Source: Kordiimonas marina (GTDB taxonomy: Bacteria > Pseudomonadota > Alphaproteobacteria > Sphingomonadales > Kordiimonadaceae). Taken from it: a DNA stretch of 64,000 nucleotides. The stretch spans positions 116,863 through 180,862 of the forward strand of contig NZ_JAINDF010000001.1 in the NCBI RefSeq assembly GCF_023006325.1, given 5' to 3'. The position numbers and the translations under genes were made by a program. Within the stretch, counting starts at the first letter, position 1. Each line of letters starts with the position of its first letter. Below, one piece after another: positions 26,283 to 35,016 of this stretch. The notes beneath the pieces are model-generated. The model was not told the origin of the DNA. It made no database searches and saw nothing but the letters and a program-made list of their open reading frames with translations.

Positions 26283-28135
26283 TGAGTATCGCTCGCTTTT
26301 TCCGCCCCCTCAGCCGCCTGGTCGGTACTGGACTTGTCATTGCGGGGCTGATGTTCCCCGTTATGCCAACCCAGCCCGCATGGGCCAAGGAACAGCCCAA
26401 TGTCCAGCCCGGCGATGTGCTGCCCGGTGTGCTGAGCGAGCATGACATCAAGCTTTACCGCAAGATCTTCGAGGTGCAGGAAAAGGCCAAATGGCATGAA
26501 GCCGACCGGCTTATCCGCAAGCTTCACGACAAGATCCTGATGGGCCATGTGGAATTCCAGCGGCTGATGCACCCGACCGGCTACCGTGCCCGCTATAGCG
26601 AGCTGGCGGCCTGGATGAAACATTATGCCGACCTGCCCGGCGCCTGGCAGGTCTATAACCTGGCACGCAAACGCCAGGGCCATGCCCATGCCCCGAGACG
26701 CCCGACCGACACCCGCTATCCGGGCGTGACCGGCCAATCGGCCCCGCAAAAACCGCCGCTGCCCCACCGAAGCGTGCTGGAAACCCGCGCGGTTTCGCGC
26801 TTTTTCGCCAATGTCCGCTATTATGTCCGCAAGGGGCAGCCGGAACGGGCCGAAAAACGCTTCTGGGCCATGAATGCCCGCGGCCTCCTGGTGCCTTACG
26901 AAAAGGCCGAAGCGCTGGAGCGGATTTCCGCCAGCTATTATTATGACGACAATGACGACAAGGCGCTGATCCTCGGCACCCTGGGCGCCAACTATGCCCG
27001 CGAGATCGAACCCGGCAACGACTGGATCGCCGGTCTTGCCTCCTGGCGCGAGGGTGACCTCAAGAAGGCCTATACCCATTTCAATTATGTCAGCGTCTCC
27101 GAACGCGCGGGCGACTGGCTGACCGCCGCGGGCCATTTCTGGGCCGCGCGTACCGCACTTCGCCTTGGGCACCCTGCGCAGTCGGACCAGCATCTGCAGG
27201 AAGCCTGCACCTACGTCGAAACCTTCTATGGCCTGATCGCCTGCCGCCAGCTCGGCATCAAGCCGGATATCGACTGGACCGTGCCGGAACTGACCCGGGA
27301 CGCCGCCGACCGCCTGATCAAGCACCCGGCGGTCCGCCGCGCCATCGCGCTCACTGAAATCGGCCGGGATGATATCGCCGACGAGGAGCTTCGCCTGCTG
27401 TGGGGCCGAGAAGGTACTTCGGTGCAGGATGACCTGCTGGCGCTCGCCGCCTACCTGAACCTGCCCGCAATCCAGATCCGCCTGGGCCGCGCGGGCGGCA
27501 CCGGCAAGCCGTCCTCCACCGCCGTACGCTATCCGCTGCCGGACTGGGAGCCCGCAGGCGGCTTCACGGTTGACCGTGCCCTCATCTTCGCCATGGTGAA
27601 GAAGGAGAGCGATTTCCGCATCCGGGCGCGTAGCCACGCCGGTGCCGGCGGCCTGATGCAGGTGATGCCCGCAACCGCGCGCTATATCAGCCGCGGCCAT
27701 GCGAACCGGCTCCTGCGCCGCAACCGCCACCGGCTGTATGAGCCGGAGTTCAACATGGCGCTCGGCCAGAATTACATCGAATATCTCCTGGATGCCGACT
27801 ATGTCGAAGGCAACCTCTTCATGGCGCTGGCGGCCTATAACGGCGGCCCCGGCAGCCTGATGAGCTGGCGCAAGGAAGTCACCTACGGGCAGGACCCGCT
27901 TCTGTTCATCGAATCCATCGGCTTTTATGAAACCCGGTCCTATGTCGAAAAGGTCATGGCCAACCTGTGGCTTTACCGGATGCGGCTGGGGCAGGAAACG
28001 CCGAGCCTCGATGCCGTCGCCTCCGGTGCCTGGCCGACGCTCGAACAGATGGACACGCCGGAAACAGATGACGCCGTCCAGCGCGCGCTGACCCACACCG
28101 CCAGCCAGGAGGCCAACATCAATGCCCGGAATTGA
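26282..28135 (+). CDS. slt: Soluble lytic murein transglycosylase
   Basis: A 617-residue periplasmic enzyme that cleaves peptidoglycan. It has a signal peptide (MSIARFF...PTQPAWAKE), a long alpha-helical superhelical region, and a C-terminal SLT domain. The catalytic glutamate lies in [10 protein letters not shown] (about 435-444), followed by [10 protein letters not shown] and [12 protein letters not shown]. The ATG at 26282 overlaps the glycosylase stop by one base (TGATG); a GTG one codon earlier is possible. It overlaps moaB by 14 bp, so the three genes are likely cotranscribed. Confidence 0.93.
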   Translation: MSIARFFRPLSRLVGTGLVIAGLMFPVMPTQPAWAKEQPNVQPGDVLPGVLSEHDIKLYRKIFEVQEKAKWHEADRLIRKLHDKILMGHVEFQRLMHPTGYRARYSELAAWMKHYADLPGAWQVYNLARKRQGHAHAPRRPTDTRYPGVTGQSAPQKPPLPHRSVLETRAVSRFFANVRYYVRKGQPERAEKRFWAMNARGLLVPYEKAEALERISASYYYDDNDDKALILGTLGANYAREIEPGNDWIAGLASWREGDLKKAYTHFNYVSVSERAGDWLTAAGHFWAARTALRLGHPAQSDQHLQEACTYVETFYGLIACRQLGIKPDIDWTVPELTRDAADRLIKHPAVRRAIALTEIGRDDIADEELRLLWGREGTSVQDDLLALAAYLNLPAIQIRLGRAGGTGKPSSTAVRYPLPDWEPAGGFTVDRALIFAMVKKESDFRIRARSHAGAGGLMQVMPATARYISRGHANRLLRRNRHRLYEPEFNMALGQNYIEYLLDADYVEGNLFMALAAYNGGPGSLMSWRKEVTYGQDPLLFIESIGFYETRSYVEKVMANLWLYRMRLGQETPSLDAVASGAWPTLEQMDTPETDDAVQRALTHTASQEANINARN

Positions 28136-28652
28136 CGAAAACCGCCCCTTCATCCCAGCAAAGATCGCGGTGATGACGATCTCGGACACCCGCACGCTGG
28201 AAGATGACAAATCCGGCCAGACACTGGTGGACCGGCTAACGGACGCGGGCCATACACTCGCCGACCGCACGATCGTCAAGGATGACGTCGCCACCATCCG
28301 CGCCCAGCTTGAAGCATGGGTGAAAAGCCCTGACATTCAGGTGGTTATCGCCACCGGCGGCACCGGCATCACCGGCCGGGACGTCACGCCCGAAGCCTTC
28401 GAAGCGCTTTATACCAAACCGATCCCCGGTTTCGGGGAACTGTTCCGGATGCTGAGCTTTGAGACCATCGGCACCAGCACGATCCAGAGCCGGGCCACTG
28501 CGGGCCTCGCGGGCACCACGCTGCTGTTCGCGCTTCCCGGCTCCACCGGCGCCTGCAAGGACGCCTGGGACAAAATCCTCGTCACCCAGCTCGACAACCG
28601 CTATCGTCCCTGCAACTTCATCGAACTGATGCCCCGCTTCGGCGAAAAATAA
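28122..28652 (+). CDS. moaB: Molybdenum cofactor biosynthesis protein B
   Basis: MoaB/MogA-family protein of 176 residues, thought to adenylate molybdopterin. It has [18 protein letters not shown] (about 14-31), the [15 protein letters not shown] block, and the [19 protein letters not shown] block that forms the molybdopterin site. The start codon lies inside the end of the transglycosylase gene (14-bp overlap). No other moa gene is present in the window. Confidence 0.94.
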   Translation: MPGIDENRPFIPAKIAVMTISDTRTLEDDKSGQTLVDRLTDAGHTLADRTIVKDDVATIRAQLEAWVKSPDIQVVIATGGTGITGRDVTPEAFEALYTKPIPGFGELFRMLSFETIGTSTIQSRATAGLAGTTLLFALPGSTGACKDAWDKILVTQLDNRYRPCNFIELMPRFGEK

Positions 28653-28661
28653 ACAGTTAAG

Positions 28662-28691
28662 GGTTGATCTCACATCAACCAAAAGCATAAT
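28662..28691 (+). promoter_or_regulatory. Palindrome overlapping a candidate promoter
   Basis: A 7-bp-arm dyad GGTTGAT-CTCAC-ATCAACC (28662-28680) overlaps TTGATC (28664-28669), which is 16 bp from CATAAT (28686-28691). This could be the promoter/operator of the TonB-C-like gene starting at 28718. The stem could instead help end the moaB transcript, but no T run follows. Confidence 0.4.
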
Positions 28692-28717
28692 GCCCCTTTC
28701 GTACTTAGGGGGAATTC

Positions 28718-29590
28718 ATGCGTTTCATTTATACTACTATTTTCATTAGCTTAAGCTTGAGCCAAGCGGTCAGCGCTGCAACAGACGACCAGCTTCGGGC
28801 CTATGAAGCAGCGAAAGCAGCCTATATATCTGCCGCTAAGGAACAAAACACCAAAGCCACGCACAAAGCCGCCGAACATTATCTGGAAACGGCCCAACGC
28901 GCATTCGAGCCTTGGGATGACGAAACCACCGCAGCTGCCAAGGCTTATGGCCAGGGTTTGGACGCCCACAAAGCAGCCAAGCTAGTCAAAGCAGGCCTGC
29001 GCTCTATCGACCGTAACAGCCGCCTCGACCATGCCTATATCAATTTGCTAGAGGCCCTGGGCTGGAATGATACACATAAAAATCTGTCCCAACGGGTCGA
29101 TATCCTCGTCGGCCTCACGCAACTCCTCGACAAAACCAATCGCGCAGAAATGGCGACACCCTATATCATGGAAGCCGCTCGTTACCTGAGACTGGACCCA
29201 CACCAGTACCAACCAATTTATATGCCCAAGCTTTCTGCACCCAAACATACAGCGCAGTGGGGGCCTGGGGCCTCGGGCGGCAGCGGGATGGAATTTGCCG
29301 GTGCCACTTGGGGCGGCTGCGTCAAACTTTCCTTTACCGTCGGTCCGGACGGCCTTGCCACCAACCCGAAAATTGTCGGCTCTCAAGGGTCTCCCCAATA
29401 CAAGCAAGAGGCGCTCGAGCTGTCTCCGAGGATACGCTACATCCCCAAATATGAAAGCGGACAGACCGTCGCCACCGATAATGTCACCTATATTATGGAC
29501 TGGACCATTCATAAAGTGGTGGGCAAAAACAACAGCATCTACATGCGCAAAAAAACCAAACAGGTGAGCAGTTGCACCCTCAAGTCTTAA
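28718..29590 (+). CDS. Secreted TonB C-terminal-domain-like protein
   Basis: The 290-residue product has a cleavable-looking signal peptide (ending SQAVSA) and an alpha-helical middle with Ala/Lys-rich helices. A C-terminal TonB-C-like domain runs from about residue 196 (GGCVKLSFTVGPDGLATNPK ... NVTYIMDWTI). There is no membrane anchor or proline-rich spacer, so it is not a standard TonB. Two cysteines flank the domain (GGC and SSCTLK) and may form a disulfide. The gene is AT-richer than its neighbours. In frame after its stop lies the remnant of a second copy of the domain. Confidence 0.75.
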   Translation: MRFIYTTIFISLSLSQAVSAATDDQLRAYEAAKAAYISAAKEQNTKATHKAAEHYLETAQRAFEPWDDETTAAAKAYGQGLDAHKAAKLVKAGLRSIDRNSRLDHAYINLLEALGWNDTHKNLSQRVDILVGLTQLLDKTNRAEMATPYIMEAARYLRLDPHQYQPIYMPKLSAPKHTAQWGPGASGGSGMEFAGATWGGCVKLSFTVGPDGLATNPKIVGSQGSPQYKQEALELSPRIRYIPKYESGQTVATDNVTYIMDWTIHKVVGKNNSIYMRKKTKQVSSCTLKS

Positions 29591-29794
29591 GGGTACCGAC
29601 TGGGGGGGCGAGAGGCAGCGCACCAATTACGCTATCTGCCCCTGATCCAAGATGGGAAGCCCGCTCCTGCCGAGAATGTCACATACATTTTCGATTGGTT
29701 TCCTGAATACGATCCTGAAATTGTCACCGGCAGCCATGTCCTGCGTCATGTAGAGGTTCAAAACCATACATGCGCCCTGAAACCAAAAGTATGA
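29591..29794 (+). pseudogene. Remnant of a second TonB-C domain gene
   Basis: From the TAA at 29588 the same frame stays open to a TGA at 29792-29794 with no start codon. It encodes the end of a TonB-C-like domain: REAAHQLRYLPLI, then NVTYIFDWFPE and a tail ending HTCALKPKV. This parallels QEALELSPRIRYIPK, NVTYIMDWTI and SSCTLKS of the intact gene just upstream. The 5' part of the domain and any signal peptide are missing, as expected if a deletion removed the front of a tandem paralogue. Readthrough of the single stop would give a two-domain tail. Confidence 0.8.
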
Positions 29795-29824
29795 ATTATA
29801 GTTTCTAAATCTGGAGGCATTTAC

Positions 29825-30253
29825 ATGCGGAAGAAATTTTCATCGGCCCTGCTTGCTATTTTCATCATTGCGGCGATTCAGCCAGCTTACGCAATGTCAG
29901 CTGACAGCACCCCGGCCCAAGAAAAATTGTCGCACAAAGAAGCTCAAGAAGAATGCCACGCTTTGCAGGCTAATCCTCCAGCTTCGCTTAAACTGATCCG
30001 GTCGGCACCGCCTGCTTTCCCCCTTTCAGCATTAAAAGCTCATCAAGAAGGTTGGGTACTCGTTTCCTTCACCCTTAATGAGAAAGGCAAGGTCAAACAC
30101 CCCACACTCATTGATCATGGAGGTGACAAGGCATTCATTAAACCCGCCTTGAAGGCCATGAAAAAATTCCGCTACGAACCTATTGTTAAGGATGGTCAGG
30201 CTGTCAGTGTAAGCGGCATGAAATATTGCTTCACCTTCGCTATTTCAGAATAG
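29825..30253 (+). CDS. Small secreted TonB C-terminal-domain-like protein
   Basis: A 142-residue protein with signal peptide (MRKKFSSALLAIFIIAAIQPAYA) and a single TonB-C-like domain: SAPPAFPLSALKAHQEGWVL, VSFTLNEKGKVKHPTLID, AMKKFRYEPIVKDGQAV. Two cysteines (EECHALQ and KYCFTFA) bracket the domain, as in the upstream paralogue. It lacks a membrane anchor, so it should be free in the periplasm. GGAGG lies 8 bases before the ATG. It follows the remnant by 30 bp and is probably the third member of a tandem family. Role unknown. Confidence 0.75.
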   Translation: MRKKFSSALLAIFIIAAIQPAYAMSADSTPAQEKLSHKEAQEECHALQANPPASLKLIRSAPPAFPLSALKAHQEGWVLVSFTLNEKGKVKHPTLIDHGGDKAFIKPALKAMKKFRYEPIVKDGQAVSVSGMKYCFTFAISE

Positions 30254-30374
30254 GAAAATGATGGGGATGCAAGCCATACGCTCCCGGCAACAGTAAACTT
30301 TAAGCTTCCCCTTAATCGCCCCCTCCCCTAAGCTCGGGGCCAACGTATGGAAGTGAGTTTTCGGGGGAGTTTTC

Positions 30375-31892
30375 GTGCATACGCTCAAGCGTTTCATGCT
30401 GGCGGCATCGGCTGCTTTGATCATCGGCGGACAGGCCACCGCACAGGAGGCCTCAAACGCCGCGGCGGAAGACCGTGGCGGCTTTATCGACATGCTGGTC
30501 GGCTTCATTCACTGGCTGGACAGCATCGTCTTCATGAATGTCGATATGTTCGGCGCCAGCGTGAAGCCGATCGTGGTGTGGATGGGCGCGCCCATGCTGC
30601 TCCTCACCATCTATTTCGGCTTCGTGAACCTGAACAGCTTCCGCCGCGCCTGGAAAGTCGGCAGCGGCCATTATCACGACCCGTCAGCCGACGGCGAAGT
30701 CACCCAGTTTCAGGCACTGTCGACCGCGCTTTCGGGCACGGTCGGCCTCGGCAACATCGCCGGTGTCGCCGCCGCCATTTCGCTCGGCGGGCCCGGCGCG
30801 ACCTTCTGGATGATCCTGATCGGCCTCTGCGCCATGACGCTCAAATTCTCGGAATGTACGCTCGGGGTGAAATACCGTGTGGTCCATGCGGACGGCACGG
30901 TCTCCGGCGGGCCGATGCATTATCTCAAACGCGGGCTGGCCGCGCGCGGCTGGAAGAAAACCGGGACGATCCTCGGCTGGACCTATGCGCTTCTGGCACT
31001 GCCGTCGCTGCTCCAGATCGCCACCGTCAACCAGATTTATGAATCGCTGACCGTCGTCACCGGCATTGACGGTGTCGGCTACCAGTGGGGCTTCGGGATC
31101 GCGCTCGCCGCGCTCACCGCCGTCATCATCATCGGCGGCATCCAGTCGATCGCCAAAGTGACATCCCGGCTCGTGCCCCTGATGGCCTTCATCTATATCT
31201 CGGCCGCGCTCGTCATCATCCTCGGCAACATCGGGCAAGTCCCTGCCGCGTTCGTGACCATCTTCCACGGCGCCTTCACCCCCGAAGGCGTGGCGGGCGG
31301 CGTCGTCGGTGTGATCGTGATCGGTATGCAGCGGGCGGTTTATTCGACCGAAGCGGGCCTCGGCTCCGCCACCATGGCGCATGCCGCCGCCAAGACCAAT
31401 GAGCCCATGTCCGAGGGCATGGTCGCGCTGATGGAACCCTTCATCGATACCGTCGTCATCTGCACCATGACCGCGCTGGTGATCGTCATCTCCGGCGTAT
31501 ACAAGGGCGCGGACGGTATCGAAGGTGTGTCGCTGACAGCCTCGGCCTTCGCCACCGTCATCAGCTGGTTCCCGGCCGTGCTGGCGGTTGCCGCCTTCCT
31601 GTTCGGCTTTTCGACCATCATCAGCTGGGGCTATTATTGCAGCAAAATCTGGGAGTTCATCTTCGGTGGCTCCGCCCGGTCGATGACGATCTATAAAACC
31701 GTCTATTGCGCGGCCATCATCCCCGGCGCTGTCTTCACGCTTGGGGAGGTTTACACGCTGATGAACAGCCTGTTCTTCCTGATGGCGGTGCCGAACATCA
31801 TCGGCATCTACCTGATGGCGCCGGAGCTGAAGCGTGACCTCAAAAGCTATCTTGCACGGCTCAAATCCGGGGAGATACAGGAAACCCGGTAA
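30375..31892 (+). CDS. Sodium:alanine/glycine symporter (AGCS family)
   Basis: A 505-residue inner-membrane amino-acid transporter with about 11 hydrophobic segments. The AGCS signature STALSGTVGLGNIAGVAAAI lies near 116-135, and GMQRAVYSTEAGLGSATMAHAAAK follows further on. The N-terminus is unusual: a signal-peptide-like stretch (MLAASAALIIGGQATA) and a polar segment precede the first family segment. The GTG at 30375 follows GGGGGAG by 5 bases. The next gene is 24 bp downstream. Confidence 0.92.
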   Translation: MHTLKRFMLAASAALIIGGQATAQEASNAAAEDRGGFIDMLVGFIHWLDSIVFMNVDMFGASVKPIVVWMGAPMLLLTIYFGFVNLNSFRRAWKVGSGHYHDPSADGEVTQFQALSTALSGTVGLGNIAGVAAAISLGGPGATFWMILIGLCAMTLKFSECTLGVKYRVVHADGTVSGGPMHYLKRGLAARGWKKTGTILGWTYALLALPSLLQIATVNQIYESLTVVTGIDGVGYQWGFGIALAALTAVIIIGGIQSIAKVTSRLVPLMAFIYISAALVIILGNIGQVPAAFVTIFHGAFTPEGVAGGVVGVIVIGMQRAVYSTEAGLGSATMAHAAAKTNEPMSEGMVALMEPFIDTVVICTMTALVIVISGVYKGADGIEGVSLTASAFATVISWFPAVLAVAAFLFGFSTIISWGYYCSKIWEFIFGGSARSMTIYKTVYCAAIIPGAVFTLGEVYTLMNSLFFLMAVPNIIGIYLMAPELKRDLKSYLARLKSGEIQETR

Positions 31893-31916
31893 GGCCTTAA
31901 AGGAAGGAAGTGTCCC

Positions 31917-32402
31917 ATGAAAATGCGTTTTGCCTTTCTGATCCTGATGCTGCTTGCCCCCTTGTCCGTGGCGCAGGCTGACGATGATGCCAAAGCGGCG
32001 GCGAGCACGCTGGACCGTTTTCATATCGCCGCCGAACAGGCCGACTGGGACACCTATTTCAGCCTGATGGCCAAGAAGGGCGTCTTCATCGGCACCGACG
32101 CGTCCGAGCGCTGGACCAAGGATGAATTCAAGCATTACGCCACGGCCACCAAGGGCTGGACCTACAAGGTGACCGGCCGCCATGTGGTGTTCTCGGACGA
32201 CGGCAACAGCGCCTGGTTCGATGAAAGCCTCACCAACGTGAAATTCGGCGCCTGCCGCAGCACAGGGACACTGATTCGAGAAAATGGCCAGTGGCGCATC
32301 GCGCAATATGCCCTGACCTTTCCGATCCCGAACGATCTGGCTGACGGAATCACGCAACAGATTCAGGTATTTGAGGAACGGCAAAAAGCGGGCCAAAATT
32401 AG
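31917..32402 (+). CDS. Secreted SnoaL/NTF2-like protein
   Basis: A 161-residue protein with signal peptide (MKMRFAFLILMLLAPLSVAQA) and an NTF2-like SnoaL_3 domain. It shows DRFHIAAEQADWDTYFSLM, a central WTKDEFKHYA and NGQWRIAQYALTFPIPN, the pattern of periplasmic ketosteroid-isomerase-like proteins found beside transporters and esterases. No catalytic residues can be named. AAGGAAG lies a few bases before the ATG. It may be cotranscribed with the symporter. Confidence 0.82.
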   Translation: MKMRFAFLILMLLAPLSVAQADDDAKAAASTLDRFHIAAEQADWDTYFSLMAKKGVFIGTDASERWTKDEFKHYATATKGWTYKVTGRHVVFSDDGNSAWFDESLTNVKFGACRSTGTLIRENGQWRIAQYALTFPIPNDLADGITQQIQVFEERQKAGQN

Positions 32403-32488
32403 GTCAGCAAGCTTGTCTTGAATCCGCCAGAAAACCCGCCCATGCTTTCCACCTGAGGGTTCCAAGTCGTGGCGAGAGGAGGCGGATC

Positions 32489-33127
32489 ATGCCTGTGTCC
32501 GGTGTATTGGAACAATTGCTTCATTACTGGCAGGCTTTGCCCCGGGAGGTCGGGGCGATCATTCCTGCAAGAGCGGCCCTGCATCCGAGCGAGCTGAGGG
32601 AATATCTGCCCAGGCTGGCGCTGATGAAGCGGCTGGACCGCTACGATATCGCGGTCTCCATGATCGGGACGAGCACCGACCAGCTGTGGCAGGCGCCGAT
32701 CGCTGGCATCAATGCCTTCGACCTGACATCCCCCACCGCGCGGGAGAATACCGCCCGGCTCTATTCCGCGATTCTCGACCAGCCGACAGGCGTGATTATG
32801 CGGGAAACCGTGCGCCGGCGCGAAGGCAAAAACGCTGAGCTTTCATCGATTTACCTGCCGCTCGCGGATGAGCATGGATCACCCAGCTATATCGTGACCT
32901 GCTCGGCCTACGAACACCGGTCCCGCTATGACCGCATCAACGACCGCCTGATGCCCGACCACCAGAAAGTATCCTCTGTCGAGTTTATCGACATCGGGTC
33001 CGGCATCCCTGAAATTGAATTTGAACGCCCTGTACCCCGCCCGGCAACTAGGCCGGAGCAACGCTGGTGGGAGCGCTTTATGCCAGCCAAACCACGCCCC
33101 GCCGAGGGTACATGGCACGACGCCTGA
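32489..33127 (+). CDS. PAS_5-family protein
   Basis: The 212-residue cytosolic protein matches the alphaproteobacterial PAS_5 family (PF07310): YWQALPREVGAIIPARAALHPSEL..YLPRLALM at the start, DRYDIAVSMIGTSTDQLWQAPIAGINAFDLTSP in the middle, and a PAS-like beta sheet (SSIYLPLADEHGSPSYIV). Members are stand-alone PAS domains of unknown ligand. AGGAGG precedes the ATG. The C-terminus is Pro/Arg-rich. A terminator follows. Confidence 0.8.
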   Translation: MPVSGVLEQLLHYWQALPREVGAIIPARAALHPSELREYLPRLALMKRLDRYDIAVSMIGTSTDQLWQAPIAGINAFDLTSPTARENTARLYSAILDQPTGVIMRETVRRREGKNAELSSIYLPLADEHGSPSYIVTCSAYEHRSRYDRINDRLMPDHQKVSSVEFIDIGSGIPEIEFERPVPRPATRPEQRWWERFMPAKPRPAEGTWHDA

Positions 33128-33161
33128 CTGAGGACTACCCTGCCCTCAGGTCCAGGTGCAG

Positions 33162-33200
33162 AATGGGTTGAAGGGGGAACTCCCCCCTCAGCCCATTTTT
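33162..33200 (+). terminator. Terminator after the PAS_5 gene
   Basis: AATGGGTTGAAGGGGG pairs with CCCCCCTCAGCCCATT (two imperfect pairs) around AACT, followed by TTTT. The 3' arm covers the stop codon of the convergent SDR gene (33188-33190), so the two genes share this end. Confidence 0.8.
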
Positions 33201-33988
33201 TCAACCATCTTGAAAAGCATGTTCGGGAAGAAGCGCTTCACCCACAGAGCCTTCATCTCAGGCCCGTTGCCGACGGCGATTTCCTTCTTGCCGCTATCGA
33301 AGCCCTTCATGATGACCTTGGCGCAATCGGTCACATCCATGCCGGCGGCGATATTCTTGTCGACCACGCCGAACTGGCTGCCGTCGCCCTTGAGGGCATT
33401 CTCGGAGATCGCGGTGCGGATGAAGCCCGGCGTCACGGTGGTGACCCGGATGCCATATTGCGCCACTTCGGTCCTGAGGGCGTCGAAAAAGCCCATCATC
33501 GCGTGCTTGGCCGCGCAGTAACCGGTGCGCTTGGCAACCCCGATCTTGCCGGCGACCGAGGCGGTGACGGCGATATGGCCGCTTTTCTGCTCGATCATGA
33601 TCGGCAGCACCTGTTTGGTCAGCGCGATCTGGCCGAAGACATCCACCTCGAAAAGTTTACGGTAGGTCGCCATGTCGGTATCCACGCACAGCGAGCGCTG
33701 AGAAATACCGGCATTGTTGAAAAGCATGTCGATGCGGCCCTTGAAGGCCTTGGCCTCCGCCGTCTTGGCCGGGAGGGAGGCTTCATCGGTGACATCGAGC
33801 GGCAGCACGAGCACATCTTCGGGCGCGGCGCCCTTGGCAATGCAGGCTTCGCGCACGCGCTCCAGCGCGTCCGCCCGCCGGGCCGACAGGATCAGCACGG
33901 CCCCGCGCGCCGCAAATTCATAAGCCACCGCCTCGCCAATGCCGGACGATGCCCCGGTGATCCAGATAACTTTTCCCTTGTCGGCCAT
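33188..33988 (-). CDS. Short-chain dehydrogenase/reductase
   Basis: A 266-residue classical SDR with TGASSGIGEAVA (cofactor loop, about 11-22), NNAGIS, catalytic serine in AVTASVAGKIG, and YCAAKHAM (Tyr-x3-Lys). The arginines after the second strand (LSARR) suggest NADP(H). It resembles the DHRS7-type group, but the substrate is unknown. AGGGGA precedes the ATG at 33988. It diverges from the membrane protein gene at 34176. Confidence 0.9.
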   Translation of the reverse strand: MADKGKVIWITGASSGIGEAVAYEFAARGAVLILSARRADALERVREACIAKGAAPEDVLVLPLDVTDEASLPAKTAEAKAFKGRIDMLFNNAGISQRSLCVDTDMATYRKLFEVDVFGQIALTKQVLPIMIEQKSGHIAVTASVAGKIGVAKRTGYCAAKHAMMGFFDALRTEVAQYGIRVTTVTPGFIRTAISENALKGDGSQFGVVDKNIAAGMDVTDCAKVIMKGFDSGKKEIAVGNGPEMKALWVKRFFPNMLFKMVEKMG

Positions 33989-34175
33989 GTCTTTCCCCTT
34001 TAATCAGCGCCGCACCGTTATCCCCCGCGCGGCCTTCCGTTTGCGCATCTGACAATAGGGCCATTTGCCCGGCCTTCAATAGCCGCAAAACCGATACGGC
34101 AACCAGACAAATTGTCGCCAGGCGTTGCAATTGCATGCGCGCCCCGTAAACTGGCGGCAATAAGGAGCCCGAGAA

Positions 34176-35012
34176 ATGACCTTCGTTACACCGACCGTCG
34201 CCAACATCATGGCCCGCGCCTTCGCCATGGCACGGCGCCGTCTTGAGCTTCTGATCCTCCTTGGGCTTCTGTCCGGCATCCTGTCCAGCATCGTCTATAC
34301 CCCGGCTTCGAAAGTGCTGGATGCGCTGTTCACCGCGCTCGAGAAAGCCGAACAGACTGGCGGCACAATGACGGAAGCAGCCCGGATATTGAACGAAGGC
34401 GCCTCCACCCTTCTCATGGGGCAGGTCATGGTGACCCTGGTGGCGACCTTCCTGCTTGTTCCCTGGGCGCGGGCGGCGGCCCCTGGCGGCCTTGTTCCCA
34501 ACGATGGCGGCCTGCCTGCCTTCCTGCGCCGCGGGGTTCGCAGTTTCCTGCACATGCTGGCAGCCCACGGCATGACCGTGCTGATAATCCTGTTCGTGAT
34601 GCCGCTGGCCGCCATGATCGGCAGCTTCCTGGGGCCGTTCGGACCGTTCCTGATCATGATCGCCGTCATGGCGATGATCTGGATCACCATGGCGCTCATC
34701 GGTACCGCCAACCTCGCGATCGCCGCCGAAGCCCGGGACCGCCGGGAGACACTGTTTTCGGCGTGGGTACGCGCGCGGCTGTTCATCCGCCCGATTGTCG
34801 GCTCGCTTTCCGCGCTTTTCCTGCTTCTGATGTTCGCGGACCTGTTGATCGAAGGGCTGATCGTCTCGATCTTACCGGCAGGCATCGCCCGGACCCTGTC
34901 GTCCGCAGCGGGCGGCGCCCTGATTTACGCGATCTCAGCCCTGCATATCGCGGGGATTTATGTGGTGCCCGATTTCCGGGACCTCCGCCCCGACGACCTG
35001 ACCAGCGCCTGA
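34176..35012 (+). CDS. Hypothetical polytopic membrane protein
   Basis: A 278-residue protein with about five to six hydrophobic segments (near 23-40, 85-105, 123-145, 150-180, 208-232 and 240-265). The loops carry short basic stretches (AEARDRRETLFSAWVRARLF). The layout recalls glycerophosphoryl-diester-phosphodiesterase-type or DUF975-like membrane domains, but I do not recognise a family. AAGGAG precedes the ATG by 8 bases. It converges with the crotonase gene, 4 bp apart. Confidence 0.75.
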   Translation: MTFVTPTVANIMARAFAMARRRLELLILLGLLSGILSSIVYTPASKVLDALFTALEKAEQTGGTMTEAARILNEGASTLLMGQVMVTLVATFLLVPWARAAAPGGLVPNDGGLPAFLRRGVRSFLHMLAAHGMTVLIILFVMPLAAMIGSFLGPFGPFLIMIAVMAMIWITMALIGTANLAIAAEARDRRETLFSAWVRARLFIRPIVGSLSALFLLLMFADLLIEGLIVSILPAGIARTLSSAAGGALIYAISALHIAGIYVVPDFRDLRPDDLTSA

Positions 35013-35016
35013 GGCC

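Noticed and set aside
26195-28336. A 713-codon minus-strand frame opposite the transglycosylase and moaB
   Set aside because: It covers two motif-rich genes on the other strand; the composition is that of an antisense shadow.
30684-32465. A 593-codon minus-strand frame opposite the symporter, with Gly/Asp/His-rich sequence
   Set aside because: The repetitive HDDxxGRG composition is what the reverse of a hydrophobic membrane protein gives; it is not a real calcium- or metal-binding protein.
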